The notes under the pieces: generated by a model
Told to the model about the DNA's origin: nothing
The model's input: only the letters and a program-made list of their open reading frames with translations
Database searches by the model: none
Shown here: positions 1-7,523 of the stretch, piece after piece
How positions within the stretch are numbered: the first letter of the stretch is position 1
How the letters are laid out: the number at the start of each line of letters is the position of its first letter
Position numbers and translations under genes: made by a program
NCBI GenBank assembly: GCA_947446025.1
Contig: CANFEY010000002.1
Location: 1 to 64,000 of the forward strand
Direction of reading: 5' to 3'
DNA: 64,000 nucleotides
Source of the DNA: Bryobacterales bacterium
GTDB lineage: Bacteria; Acidobacteriota; Terriglobia; Bryobacterales; Bryobacteraceae

Positions 1-46
<46 letters not shown>

Positions 47-68
47 CCTGCTCGTTCAGTAAAGTCTT

Positions 69-297
69 TCATTGCAAGCCTTTCTCCCCCTCTAGTCCTT
101 CCGGTGGTTTCCTTGGATCGTCCGCGTCTGGCAAATTTGTGCCTGAAATTGTGCCCAGGCTGTCGTTCAGCCGACGCTCCATCTTGCCAGCGGCGTCTGC
201 GAGGTCTTTGCCGCTGACGATGTCATAGCGGTCAAAGACCGCTCTGGTTTTATGACCCGAGATCCTCATCGCCACATTCTCCAGCACCAGATTTGAC
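69..297 (-). pseudogene. Tyrosine recombinase (phage-type integrase), C-terminal remnant
   Basis: Only the last ~70 residues of a site-specific tyrosine recombinase remain. The string AMRISGHKTRAVFDRYDIVS holds the conserved H-x-T-R (here GHKTR) and the catalytic Tyr of DRY. It is followed by the usual tail (KDLADAAGKMERRL). Upstream of about position 280-297 the frame runs into DNA whose plus strand reads as a TadG-like protein, so the N-terminal and core catalytic parts are missing. The gene ends 23 bp from the tRNA CCA, the normal arrangement for an integrase next to its att site. It cannot encode a functional recombinase. Confidence 0.75.
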
Positions 298-483
298 GGT
301 GCCTTGTACTTCAAGAAGGGGAATCTGAAGTTCGCGGGCAGCAGCTCGGCGACCGGGTACCTGGTCCTGGTGGCCGACAACATCAGCATCAACGGCACCA
401 GCACCATTGGCAACAACTACACCACGTTGACCAATCCGAATCCGTTTGCTCCGTACTCAACGGGCGGGGGCATGGTGGAATAA
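292..483 (+). pseudogene. TadG-like Flp pilus protein, C-terminal fragment
   Basis: A plus-strand frame that ends with TAA at 481-483 encodes about 63 residues, including GYLVLVADNISINGTSTIG. This resembles the C-terminal beta-rich end of TadG-like putative pilus assembly proteins that precede TadE genes in Acidobacteria (family recognised from memory). The stop overlaps the ATG of the next gene (TAATG), as expected for translational coupling in an intact tad operon. The 5' part is absent: upstream of about 290 the DNA is the integrase remnant, and an in-frame stop lies at 253. It is a truncated gene end, not an independent ORF. Confidence 0.55.
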
Positions 484-953
484 TGCTACCGGTCAAACGT
501 ACCATCCGAAAGCGCGGCGAGCGCGGCAACGTGCTGATCGAATTCGCGCTGATGTCCACGGTCCTGATGGGAATGACGCTGGGGGTGGCGGACTTCGGGC
601 GGATTTTCGCCGTTGGCGACAAGGCAGCGAATGCGGCCGCCGCGGGGACGGCGTATGGAGCGCTGAGTCCGGCACACTACACGGACCTTGCGGCCATTGA
701 AAACGCGGCGAGAAACGACCTGGGCAATATCACGAACGCGGCGGTGTTGGTGGACCGCACATGCCGCTGTGCTATCGGCGGACTTCCGGTCAGCTGCGCG
801 GAAGATCCGGACGTCGCGGCATGCCCCAGTGGTCAGACGCGCAAAACCTACCTTGAGGTGAAGGTCACCATCCCCTTCCATAGCCTTTCCGGATTGCCGG
901 TTGTGCCGGGACTTACCAATGTTCGGGGGCGATCCATTGTGAGGGTGGAATAA
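483..953 (+). CDS. TadE-like pseudopilin
   Basis: This is a 156-residue protein of the TadE/TadF type, minor pseudopilins of the Flp/Tad type IVc pilus. A basic N-terminus (KRTIRKRGERGN) leads into V-L-I-E-F-A and one hydrophobic helix (residues ~19-40). The Glu five residues after the Gly fits prepilin peptidase processing (RGN|VLIEFA). The rest is a periplasmic domain with four cysteines (CRC, one in VSC, one in AACP) that could form disulfides. It is coupled to the TadG-like fragment upstream by TAATG and to the next pseudopilin by a 1-bp gap. Confidence 0.8.
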   Translation: MLPVKRTIRKRGERGNVLIEFALMSTVLMGMTLGVADFGRIFAVGDKAANAAAAGTAYGALSPAHYTDLAAIENAARNDLGNITNAAVLVDRTCRCAIGGLPVSCAEDPDVAACPSGQTRKTYLEVKVTIPFHSLSGLPVVPGLTNVRGRSIVRVE

Positions 954-954
954 G

Positions 955-1389
955 ATGCTCTCCTTCCGTCCCATTGCGCAACGGCGCAAACGTCAGCGTG
1001 GAAGCGCCATGCTGGAGTCCACGCTTTGTTTCTTGGGCTTCATCTTTCTCACCGTGGGGTTGATGGAGTTTTCGATGGCGGTGTATGCGTTCAATTTCGT
1101 CACGTGGGTGGCGAGCGACGCGGCCCGCTATGCTTCCTTGCATGGGAACCACAGTTCCTCTCCGGCTTCGGTGACGCAGATCAAGAATTATGTCCGCGGA
1201 CAGGCTGTGGCGTTGGTTCTTAGCCGCCTAAGCATTGACGAGGACCCCACGCATATTTGGATTCCCAATAATCATCCGGGGAGCATCGTTCAGATCAAGG
1301 TTAGCTACAGTGTTCACCCGTTGGTGGGGATGCTGATGCAGAACGACATGATCGTCAGCAGCACGTCGAAGATGGTGATTTCGAATTAG
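955..1389 (+). CDS. TadE-like pseudopilin, second copy
   Basis: This 144-residue protein starts 1 bp after the previous stop. It has the same plan: a basic head ending QRGS, A-M-L-E-S-T, and one transmembrane helix (~residues 22-45), with Glu at the position expected after prepilin cleavage. A short extracytoplasmic domain follows. The two adjacent pseudopilins presumably form a heterodimer at the pilus tip or base, as known for TadE/TadF. The remaining tad genes (prepilin peptidase, TadA ATPase, secretin) are not in the window, so whether the pilus is functional cannot be judged. Confidence 0.78.
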   Translation: MLSFRPIAQRRKRQRGSAMLESTLCFLGFIFLTVGLMEFSMAVYAFNFVTWVASDAARYASLHGNHSSSPASVTQIKNYVRGQAVALVLSRLSIDEDPTHIWIPNNHPGSIVQIKVSYSVHPLVGMLMQNDMIVSSTSKMVISN

Positions 1390-1412
1390 GCCCCACGCTT
1401 ACGCATGGGGCT
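1388..1412. repeat. AGCCCC-type hairpin repeat, copy 1 (terminator-like)
   Basis: The arms GCCCCACGC (1390-1398) and GCATGGGGC (1403-1411) pair with one mismatch around a four-base loop. The element lies between two convergent genes and contains parts of both TAG stop codons. No T-tract follows, so it is not a classical intrinsic terminator. A near-identical element in the opposite orientation lies at 61188-61212, which makes this a dispersed palindromic repeat. Confidence 0.6.
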
Positions 1413-2337
1413 AGACTGGGCGGAAGCAGTCGTCGGCGGGGATGGCGGCGGGGATGTCGCCCAGGCCTTGCAGCTGGCCGATGAGTTTCTTCCAGCGTTC
1501 CTTGGTCATGCTGCCTAGGCCGGCGTTGGCGGTGTCCTCGTTTTCGATGAAGGGCTTCTGGGCCTCCGCGACCTCAGTGAAGGTGGCGGCGTCCATGGAC
1601 GGGTTCATCTGGTGCATCTTGTCGTTGGTGGGCTTGGGATTGGCCAGGTACGCGCGCCAGCCGCTGCGCACGGCTGCGACGATGCTTTCCACCGTGGCGG
1701 CGTTGTCTTTGAGATACTTGCCGGACGTCGCGAGGACCGTTGTGTAGGGGTTGTAGCCTACGTCGGCCACGGGGAAGACCGTCACTTTGGCTCCTGCGCG
1801 CTTGGCTTGCAGGGGCTCCGACATGATGAAGCATTGCTGGGCGAAGAGCGGGTCGGCCAGGAACGCGGTGATGTCGCCGCCGGGCGAGGGCACGATCTTC
1901 ACGTGGTCAAAGCGGAACTGCTTTTCGAGCAGGCGGGCGTAGGGCAGGCCCTTTTGCAGAGCGACGGTCCCCTCTTCGAAGACTTCCTCGATGGCCATGA
2001 GGCCGCGTTCGGCGTGGACCATGATGCCTTGCGGGGAATCCTGGAAGACGGCGAAGAGGGCCACTACGTCGTTCCCCATGGAGCGGGCGACGACAAGCTC
2101 GTCCGCGGAGACGACGCCGAATTCAGCTGAGCCTGCTCCAATCATTTGTACGGTGGGGGTGCCAGCGCCGCCGGGGAGGATCTCGACGTCGAGTTTGGCT
2201 TCCTGGAACGGAGCGGCGTAGAAGCCGCCGAACTGGGGGTCGGGTTTCCAGTTGAGCGCGAGGCGGATTTTCGAGGTCGAGCCGCAGGAGGCGAGGAGGC
2301 CGGCGGCGGGGAGGGCGAGGAATGCTCGGCGGTGCAT
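1411..2337 (-). CDS. ABC transporter substrate-binding lipoprotein (NMT1/THI5/SsuA-like)
   Basis: A 308-residue periplasmic binding protein with a lipoprotein signal (lipobox L-L-A-S-C at Cys18). The segment LALNWKPDPQFGGFYAA is typical of the NMT1/THI5-like family, whose bacterial members bind pyrimidine precursors, nitrate, sulfonates or taurine. It is the last gene of an operon: ATPase, permease (9-bp gap), then this protein. The substrate cannot be read from the sequence, and no thiamine riboswitch was noticed upstream, so a thiamine-precursor role is only one possibility. Confidence 0.8.
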   Translation of the reverse strand: MHRRAFLALPAAGLLASCGSTSKIRLALNWKPDPQFGGFYAAPFQEAKLDVEILPGGAGTPTVQMIGAGSAEFGVVSADELVVARSMGNDVVALFAVFQDSPQGIMVHAERGLMAIEEVFEEGTVALQKGLPYARLLEKQFRFDHVKIVPSPGGDITAFLADPLFAQQCFIMSEPLQAKRAGAKVTVFPVADVGYNPYTTVLATSGKYLKDNAATVESIVAAVRSGWRAYLANPKPTNDKMHQMNPSMDAATFTEVAEAQKPFIENEDTANAGLGSMTKERWKKLIGQLQGLGDIPAAIPADDCFRPV

Positions 2338-2346
2338 ACCGCTAGT

Positions 2347-3099
2347 TTACGACTGTTCCGAGGCGTGCCAGCGGCGGAGTGTAATGGCGCTGATCAGGTT
2401 GATCAAGCCGAACAGCGCCAGTCCAAGCACGGATGCCAGCAAGACCGCGGCGAACACCTTGTCCACGCGCTGCTGGGTGCGGGCGACATCGACGACGGAG
2501 CCCAGGCCCTGGCCGCCGATGAATTCGCCGACGATGGCTCCGATGACAGCGAGTCCGGAGGCGATGCGCAGTCCAGTCAGGATCTGGGGCAGGGCGGCGG
2601 GGAAGCGGAGCTTGAAGAGCGTCACGCGGCGGGAGGCTCCGTAGAGCTGGAACAAATCGCGCAGTGCGGGGTCGGTGGAGAGCAGGCCGGTGAGCGTGTT
2701 CGCGATCACGGGGAAGATGGAGACGACGAATGCCGAGGCGACTACGGTCCGCATGCCGTAGCCGAACCAGATGACCAGCAGCGGTGCCATGGCGATGATG
2801 GGCACGGTTTGGAAGAAGACGGCGTAGGGATAGAAGGATCGTTGGATGGTGCGCGATGAGGACAGCAGCACCGCCGCGGAGATTCCGCCCACGGTGCTGA
2901 GCGCAAAGCCGAGTAACGCGCCGGCGGACGTTTTGAGGAACGCTTCGGCCAGTTCCACGCGGCTCTCCACCATCGCTTTGAGGATCGCGGTGGGTGTTGG
3001 TACCAGGTAGGACGCGACCCAGCCTTGGCGCACCGCTACTTCCATCAGAGCGATGACGGCCAGCAGCGGGATTGATGGAGGCAACACGCGCTTGATCAT
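2347..3099 (-). CDS. ABC transporter permease (SsuC/TauC type)
   Basis: This 250-residue inner-membrane permease of the BPD_transp_1 fold has about six hydrophobic segments. The stretch GEFIGGQGLGSVVDVARTQQ corresponds to the EAA loop that contacts the ATPase. The start at 3099 is chosen because its ATG overlaps the TGA of the ATPase gene (ATGA); the open frame extends further upstream only in the shadow of the ATPase gene. It forms the translocation channel of the importer with the flanking genes. Confidence 0.85.
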   Translation of the reverse strand: MIKRVLPPSIPLLAVIALMEVAVRQGWVASYLVPTPTAILKAMVESRVELAEAFLKTSAGALLGFALSTVGGISAAVLLSSSRTIQRSFYPYAVFFQTVPIIAMAPLLVIWFGYGMRTVVASAFVVSIFPVIANTLTGLLSTDPALRDLFQLYGASRRVTLFKLRFPAALPQILTGLRIASGLAVIGAIVGEFIGGQGLGSVVDVARTQQRVDKVFAAVLLASVLGLALFGLINLISAITLRRWHASEQS

Positions 3100-3848
3100 T
3101 CTTCCTCCATGGCCGCGAAGAGTTCCTGTATGTGTGCACCTAGGCGCGGGTCTGAGCGGAGGGCGTGGGTGCGTTCTGCGGGCAGGTCGATGGGGCGGTC
3201 CAGAATCACGGCGCAGCCCCTGCGCGCGAGCACGATGGCGCGGTTCGAGAGAAACGCCGCTTCGGAGATGGAGTGGGTTACGAATAGCACGGTCATACCG
3301 CGTGCGCACCACAGTTCGCGGAGCTGGACTTCGAGATTGAAGCGCGTGATTTCGTCGAGGGCGGCGAAGGGTTCGTCCATCAGCAGGAGGCTAGGTGAGG
3401 TTGCCAGGGCGCGGGCCAGGGAGACGCGCATGCGCATGCCGCCGGAGAGTTGCGCGGGGTAACGCTGTTCGGCGTCGGCGAGGCCTACTTGTGCGAGTTC
3501 CGCGCGCGCGGCGGCGTAGCGCTGTTCGCGGCCGACGCCTTGCAGCTCCAGCGGCAGCGCGGCGTTATCCAGCACGGTCCGCCACGGTAGCAAGTGCGCG
3601 TCTTGGAAGACGAAGGCGGTGCGTGGGTGCTGAGGCGAGGTGGTGATGGTCCCGGAATCCGGCGGGAGCAGGCGGGCGATCATGCGCAGCAGGGTGGACT
3701 TGCCGCAGCCGGAGGGTCCGAGGATCGCCAGGAATTCGCCTGCGTCCACCTTCAGGTTCAGGTCCTCGATCACGGTTGGGCCGCTGGGGAAGCTGCGCCG
3801 CACGCGGTCAAGCTGAAGGGAAGTCACTCCCCCAATTTTAACGCGCAT
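3096..3848 (-). CDS. ABC transporter ATP-binding protein (SsuB/TauB type)
   Basis: About 250 residues carrying a complete ABC ATPase: Walker A GPSGCGKST, Q-loop (FVFQDAHLLPW), signature LSGGMRMRVSLARAL, Walker B LLLMDEP, D-loop and H-loop (FVTHS). WRTVLDNAALPLELQG is typical of the nitrate/sulfonate subfamily. It energises the importer encoded downstream. The ATG at 3848 is preferred because an earlier in-frame start would overlap the divergent gene that begins at 3863; a GTG nine codons further in is possible. The two divergent starts are only 14 bp apart. Confidence 0.85.
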   Translation of the reverse strand: MRVKIGGVTSLQLDRVRRSFPSGPTVIEDLNLKVDAGEFLAILGPSGCGKSTLLRMIARLLPPDSGTITTSPQHPRTAFVFQDAHLLPWRTVLDNAALPLELQGVGREQRYAAARAELAQVGLADAEQRYPAQLSGGMRMRVSLARALATSPSLLLMDEPFAALDEITRFNLEVQLRELWCARGMTVLFVTHSISEAAFLSNRAIVLARRGCAVILDRPIDLPAERTHALRSDPRLGAHIQELFAAMEEE

Positions 3849-3862
3849 CGTAAGATGAAAGT

Positions 3863-4168
3863 ATGCGATCCGCCCTTTGGGTGAACCTTTTGTTGCTGTG
3901 CGTCGCATTGGTGGCACCGCGAATGGCGCGCACCAGCGAAGTTGCGGCGGTGATGTTTGCGATTCCGATGGCGCTGATTCTGGTGATCGGGGCGGCGGTG
4001 GCGATCCGGGCGTATATCCTGGCGCGGCGCGAAGGCCAGCGGGTTCCGTGGACGGCGTTTCTTCCGGTCTCTCTGTTTTTGCTGGGGATCGCGGGCACGC
4101 TGGCGCTGGTGTATTCCGATATTACGTTTGTGAAGCCTCCTTCGGAGGTCATCCCCGGGCAACGCTAG
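3863..4168 (+). CDS. Small membrane protein of unknown function
   Basis: This 101-residue protein has three predicted membrane helices (about residues 4-20, 29-50 and 64-85), with a basic cytoplasmic loop (RAYILARREGQR) between the second and third. No family is recognised. It is divergent from the ABC importer and precedes the secreted protein gene by 19 bp, so the two may be co-transcribed. The short tail after the last helix carries no motif. Confidence 0.6.
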   Translation: MRSALWVNLLLLCVALVAPRMARTSEVAAVMFAIPMALILVIGAAVAIRAYILARREGQRVPWTAFLPVSLFLLGIAGTLALVYSDITFVKPPSEVIPGQR

Positions 4169-4187
4169 CGCGTGTTAGATTTGTCCC

Positions 4188-5030
4188 ATGCTCCGGTTCG
4201 TTTCGATCGTTTGCTTGTTGACGCCGCTTTCCGCGCAGTGGATTCACTTTCCCACGGCGGGTGTTCCGCGGACACGCGATGGAAAACCAAACTTTGCCGC
4301 TCCGGCTCCGAAGACGCGCGAGGGTAAGCCTGATTTCTCCGGCATGTGGTGGAGCGGCGACACCGCGCTGCCGTGTCCGGAATCGATCGGCGGTCCTAAG
4401 GATTGCGCGGAGAAAGGGCTCGGGCTGGCGGGTCAGCAAGGGGCCGGGCTCACTGCTCCCACGACGAACATTGCATCGGGGCTGGCGGGCGGATTGCCGT
4501 ACACGCCGTGGGCGCTGGAGGCGATAAAGCAGCGCCAGGCCGATCCGCTGGGGGACCCGCACGTCCACTGTCTGCCTTCCAGTCCTCCGCGCGGCTACAC
4601 GCTGCCGCACATGCAGAAGATTGTGCAGACGCCGGGGCTGCTGCTGATCCTGAACGAATACAACGCCAGTTACCGGCAGATTTTCACCGATGGGCGCGCG
4701 CTGCCGGAGGATCCGCTGCCGGCGTGGAACGGATATTCCAGCGCGAAATGGGAGAAGGACACGCTGGTGGTGGAGAGCATCGGCTTCCGCGATGATCTGT
4801 GGCTGGACATGCGCGGCAATCCGCTCACCGAAGCGGCGCGCGTGACGGAGCGCATCCGCCGCCCTAACTACGGGAGCCTCGAAATCGAGTTCACAGTGAA
4901 CGATCCCAAGGCGTATACCAAGCCGTGGACGGTGACGCTGCATCAGTTCCTGGTGATGGATACGGAAATGATGGACGAGATCTGCCTGGAGAATGAAAAA
5001 AGCGTCCAGCACACCCCGGTAAACAAATAG
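4188..5030 (+). CDS. Secreted protein of the 'P-R-T-x-D/E-G-K-P' family, unknown function
   Basis: A 280-residue exported protein with a signal peptide ending near LSAQW. The mature part starts with two copies of a short motif, PRTRDGKPNF and KTREGKPDFSGMW, shared with the gene at 7524. The two proteins also align later: an aromatic-rich strand before EKDTLVVES versus EGDTLVIVT, and a closing segment VNDPKAYTKPW versus LDDPKIFTQPW ending with a conserved Glu and Cys (EICLEN versus EYVCEEN). They are therefore distant paralogues. Such proteins are abundant in Solibacter-like genomes; no biochemical function is known to me. The stop TAG lies inside a palindromic repeat. Confidence 0.65.
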   Translation: MLRFVSIVCLLTPLSAQWIHFPTAGVPRTRDGKPNFAAPAPKTREGKPDFSGMWWSGDTALPCPESIGGPKDCAEKGLGLAGQQGAGLTAPTTNIASGLAGGLPYTPWALEAIKQRQADPLGDPHVHCLPSSPPRGYTLPHMQKIVQTPGLLLILNEYNASYRQIFTDGRALPEDPLPAWNGYSSAKWEKDTLVVESIGFRDDLWLDMRGNPLTEAARVTERIRRPNYGSLEIEFTVNDPKAYTKPWTVTLHQFLVMDTEMMDEICLENEKSVQHTPVNK

Positions 5031-5045
5031 TGTCAGACACCATTT
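5025..5045. repeat. GGTGTCTGACACC palindromic repeat, copy 1
   Basis: The 21-bp element AAATAGTGTCAGACACCATTT is a palindrome with one mismatch, in reverse orientation to the other two copies (13285 and 59762). It lies between convergent genes. It supplies the TAG stop of the upstream gene and, on the other strand, the last residues and TGA of the MFS gene (Asn-Gly-Val-stop). Confidence 0.75.
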
Positions 5046-6199
5046 GCGCGAGGACTGAACACGCGGGTGCCCACGACCGCGGCCATCGCGACGCCGCCGA
5101 GCGCGAGCAGGAAGGCAGAGGAGTATCCGTAGCGCTCCGCTAATGCGCCTGCGGTGAACGATCCGCTGCCGACGAACAGGTCCACGAACGCGCTCAGGAC
5201 GCCGACGGTGGAGCCGCGCTGGTGGCTCGGCGTGCGCTTCAGTACGGTCGCCGCAATGGACGCCCACGGGAACGCGAAGCCGAAGCCGAGCAACACCGCT
5301 CCGATCAACGACGCAACCGGTCCCGGCATCAGCGCCAGCAGCGACAAACCGGCGGCCATGGACGCGAGGCCTCCGTAGAATGTGTACTGCGCGGGCACGC
5401 GGTCCGGCAGTCCGCCGAGGAAGGAGCGCGCGAGCAGCACCATCAGGGCGTAGGCGGAAAATGCCGCCGGACCCGAGCCGCCGGTTTTCGCCATGTGCAG
5501 AATGAGAAAGCCGGTGATGACGGGGTACTGCATGTTGACGCAGCCGACGGCGAGGCCGGAGGGGATCAAATCCCTCGGCAGCCACTTGCGTTTGGCGGGG
5601 GATGGGTGGGCTTGGTAATGCTCGGGCACGCGGGAGAGCAGGGCGGCAGCCGCTAGCGCGGCCACCACTTGAAGGGCGGCGGCTCGCTCAAACGATCCCA
5701 GCCATTGGCCGATGACCGGTCCCGCGGAGAAGCCTCCCCAGATGCCAGTTGATACGAATCCCAACGCCCGGCTGCTGCGATGTATTCCCGCCGATTCCAC
5801 GGCCCACGCCGCCGCGCCGGTGTAGAGGCACGCCTCGCCGAAGCCTTGCATTCCGCGGCCCAGGTACATTCCGGTGAGTCCGAGTGGGAGCAGGTAGGCG
5901 ACGCCTGCGAGCGAGCATGCGGCCAATCCGGTGAGGAACGCGGCCTTGCGCCCCTTGCGGTCCGCCAGCGGGCCGGAAATGAAGCGCGAACCCAGCGCGA
6001 CTACCGAGAAGGTGCCGATGACGAAGCCGATTGTCCGGTCACTGCCGCCGAGGTCATGTTTTACGTGCAGCGCGATGCCGGGGGTCACGGAACCGATGCC
6101 GCAGAAGGCGAGGAACGTGGCGGCGATCAGCATCCAGAAGCGCGCGCCCAGGCCTCGGGCTCCGGTGTGCACGGGGATGGCTTCGGACGGGACTTCCAT
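5033..6199 (-). CDS. MFS transporter, drug/sugar efflux type
   Basis: A 388-residue major facilitator with twelve predicted helices. The loop after helix 2 carries the MFS motif A variant GPLADRKGRK, and the first helix runs into G-I-G-S-V-T-P-G. The overall pattern resembles the drug/H+ antiporter and YfcJ/YhhS-like groups, so export of a small molecule by proton antiport is likely; the substrate is unknown. The C-terminal Ala-Asn-Gly-Val and the stop come from the palindromic repeat. The start is 22 bp from that of the divergent cupin gene, leaving little room for separate promoters. Confidence 0.8.
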   Translation of the reverse strand: MEVPSEAIPVHTGARGLGARFWMLIAATFLAFCGIGSVTPGIALHVKHDLGGSDRTIGFVIGTFSVVALGSRFISGPLADRKGRKAAFLTGLAACSLAGVAYLLPLGLTGMYLGRGMQGFGEACLYTGAAAWAVESAGIHRSSRALGFVSTGIWGGFSAGPVIGQWLGSFERAAALQVVAALAAAALLSRVPEHYQAHPSPAKRKWLPRDLIPSGLAVGCVNMQYPVITGFLILHMAKTGGSGPAAFSAYALMVLLARSFLGGLPDRVPAQYTFYGGLASMAAGLSLLALMPGPVASLIGAVLLGFGFAFPWASIAATVLKRTPSHQRGSTVGVLSAFVDLFVGSGSFTAGALAERYGYSSAFLLALGGVAMAAVVGTRVFSPRANGV

Positions 6200-6221
6200 G
6201 AGGGGATAGAATCATGGTTGC

Positions 6222-6548
6222 ATGATTCTTCCAAATGCCGCATCCACGGCCCAATTTTCGGAAACCAAAATGGGCAAGACCACGATTGTGAAGGGCGCGC
6301 AGATGTTCGCGGGCCTGAATTGTTTTGAGCCGGGGCAGGAACACGCCAAGCACTGCCATTCCGGGCAAGAGAAGCTCTACGTTGTGATGGAGGGCACCGC
6401 GATTGTGCAGATCGGGGATCAGATGGAGACGCTTGGGCCGGGCGGGGTGGCGTTTGCGGCGGACGGAGTGGAGCATGCGGTGAAGAATCCGGGTCCGGGG
6501 CGATTGGTGGTCCTGGCGGTGTTGGCTCCGCCGCCCCAACATAGTTAA
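6222..6548 (+). CDS. Cupin-fold protein
   Basis: This 108-residue single-domain cupin has motif 1 GQEHAKHCHSGQEKLYVVME (metal ligands His, His, Glu) and motif 2 GGVAFAADGVEHAVKNPG (His). Small cupins of this type bind a divalent metal and act as isomerases, dioxygenases or ligand sensors; the substrate is not predictable here. No clear ribosome binding site precedes the ATG, and an in-frame ATG 16 codons later (KMGKTT) is a possible start. The gene is divergent from the MFS exporter. Confidence 0.75.
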   Translation: MILPNAASTAQFSETKMGKTTIVKGAQMFAGLNCFEPGQEHAKHCHSGQEKLYVVMEGTAIVQIGDQMETLGPGGVAFAADGVEHAVKNPGPGRLVVLAVLAPPPQHS

Positions 6549-6580
6549 CTATGGTTTAGTTGCTGAAGTATTTGTAATGA

Positions 6581-6886
6581 AGCTCTGGATACTACTGGAC
6601 AGTCCGCGCACCCAGTGCGGGTGTCCGTCCGCGCACCATCACGGACCTGGCCTTCGGTTACACACAGGCACACGCAAGGGGACTGCTGAAGGGGTCGAAA
6701 TTCAACGACCGCCAATCGGCGGTCATTCCCGGAGCCCTCCCCGCCGTGCAGGCTGCGCGCGATTGCGGGTGCGTCACGAAGATCGCACTGGGGGTCATCG
6801 CGCCGATCCGTCCCGGACCCGAGCATTTGAAGTTCGCAGTGCAGACGTTCTGGGTGTACACGACGAGTCCTGATGCGGGAGGCTAA
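6581..6886 (+). pseudogene. Open frame without start codon, probable gene remnant
   Basis: A 102-codon open frame follows a TGA at 6578 and contains no ATG, GTG or TTG near its 5' end. Its translation has protein-like composition, for example VQTFWVYTTSPDAGG just before the stop, and it lies three bases before the GTG of the next frame. I do not recognise the family. It may be a 5'-truncated gene, or chance in GC-rich DNA. The stretch between 6549 and 6580 is AT-rich and shows nothing else. Confidence 0.3.
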
Positions 6887-6889
6887 TCC

Positions 6890-7105
6890 GTGAGCGGCCT
6901 GGGATCCGCGAACTTCCGCATCCTGAATGCGGACGGGAGCTTGCCGATCACCAGCGTTCGCGCCGTCCCCGCCTTGGATGGACTGTATGAGGTCCAGTTG
7001 GCGCAGCCCGCTACGCAGATGGGCCCGAATGTACTGGTGGTGCAAGTAACGCTCGATTGGCGGTACACTGCGGCCATACCGGTGATCTTTACCCGGATCG
7101 TGTGA
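6890..7105 (+). CDS. Small hypothetical protein
   Basis: A 71-codon frame with a GTG start. The product is beta-rich, with alternating hydrophobic residues (NFRILNADGSLP, LYEVQLAQPA, VLVVQVTLDWRY) as in a fragment of an Ig-like or surface-protein domain. There is no signal peptide, which suggests either a fragment or the second half of the remnant just upstream. It ends 6 bp before the DUF6152 gene. No family assigned. Confidence 0.35.
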   Translation: MSGLGSANFRILNADGSLPITSVRAVPALDGLYEVQLAQPATQMGPNVLVVQVTLDWRYTAAIPVIFTRIV

Positions 7106-7111
7106 CCACTT

Positions 7112-7522
7112 ATGAAAGCACTGATTGTACTTGCTCTAACCTGCGCCGCGCAGCTCGGCGCGCATCATTCGTTCGCGGCTGAGTTCGACCGGTCGAAGCC
7201 GATCAAGGTGACCGGTGTGGTGACCAAGGTCGAGTGGCAGAATCCGCACATCTGGTTTTACGTGGATGTGAAGGACGCCTCCGGCAAGGTGACCAACTGG
7301 GGCTTCTCCGGCGGCGCGCCGGGGCAGTTGCAGCGGCGTGGAATTTACCGCAAGGTGATTCAGGAGGGGACCACCGTCACGGTGGAGGGCTTCCTGTCAA
7401 AGGACGGCAGCAATAATGGGAACGGGGCTCGCGTTACGTTCCCCGATGGGCGGCAGGTGTTCACGGCGAGTGCCGAGGACGCTTTGCCGGACGATTCCAA
7501 GGCGAAAGGGAAGGGTAAGTAG
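7112..7522 (+). CDS. DUF6152 secreted protein
   Basis: This 136-residue exported protein has a cleavable signal (residues 1-17 or so) followed by the hallmark A-H-H-S-F-A-A-E-F-D near the mature N-terminus. Next come VTGVVTKVEWQNPHIWFYVD and EGTTVTVEG, the features I associate with DUF6152: a small periplasmic beta-barrel with an OB-like pattern. The adjacent histidines at the mature start and the NPH motif could bind metal; this is inference. It is followed after 1 bp by its secreted partner and then an alpha/beta hydrolase. A second DUF6152/partner pair lies at 27569. Confidence 0.75.
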   Translation: MKALIVLALTCAAQLGAHHSFAAEFDRSKPIKVTGVVTKVEWQNPHIWFYVDVKDASGKVTNWGFSGGAPGQLQRRGIYRKVIQEGTTVTVEGFLSKDGSNNGNGARVTFPDGRQVFTASAEDALPDDSKAKGKGK

Positions 7523-7523
7523 A

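Noticed and set aside
4149-5585. Long minus-strand open frame opposite the 4188 gene and the MFS gene
   Set aside because: Arg/His-rich translation without motifs, lying opposite and out of frame with two recognisable proteins in GC-rich DNA.
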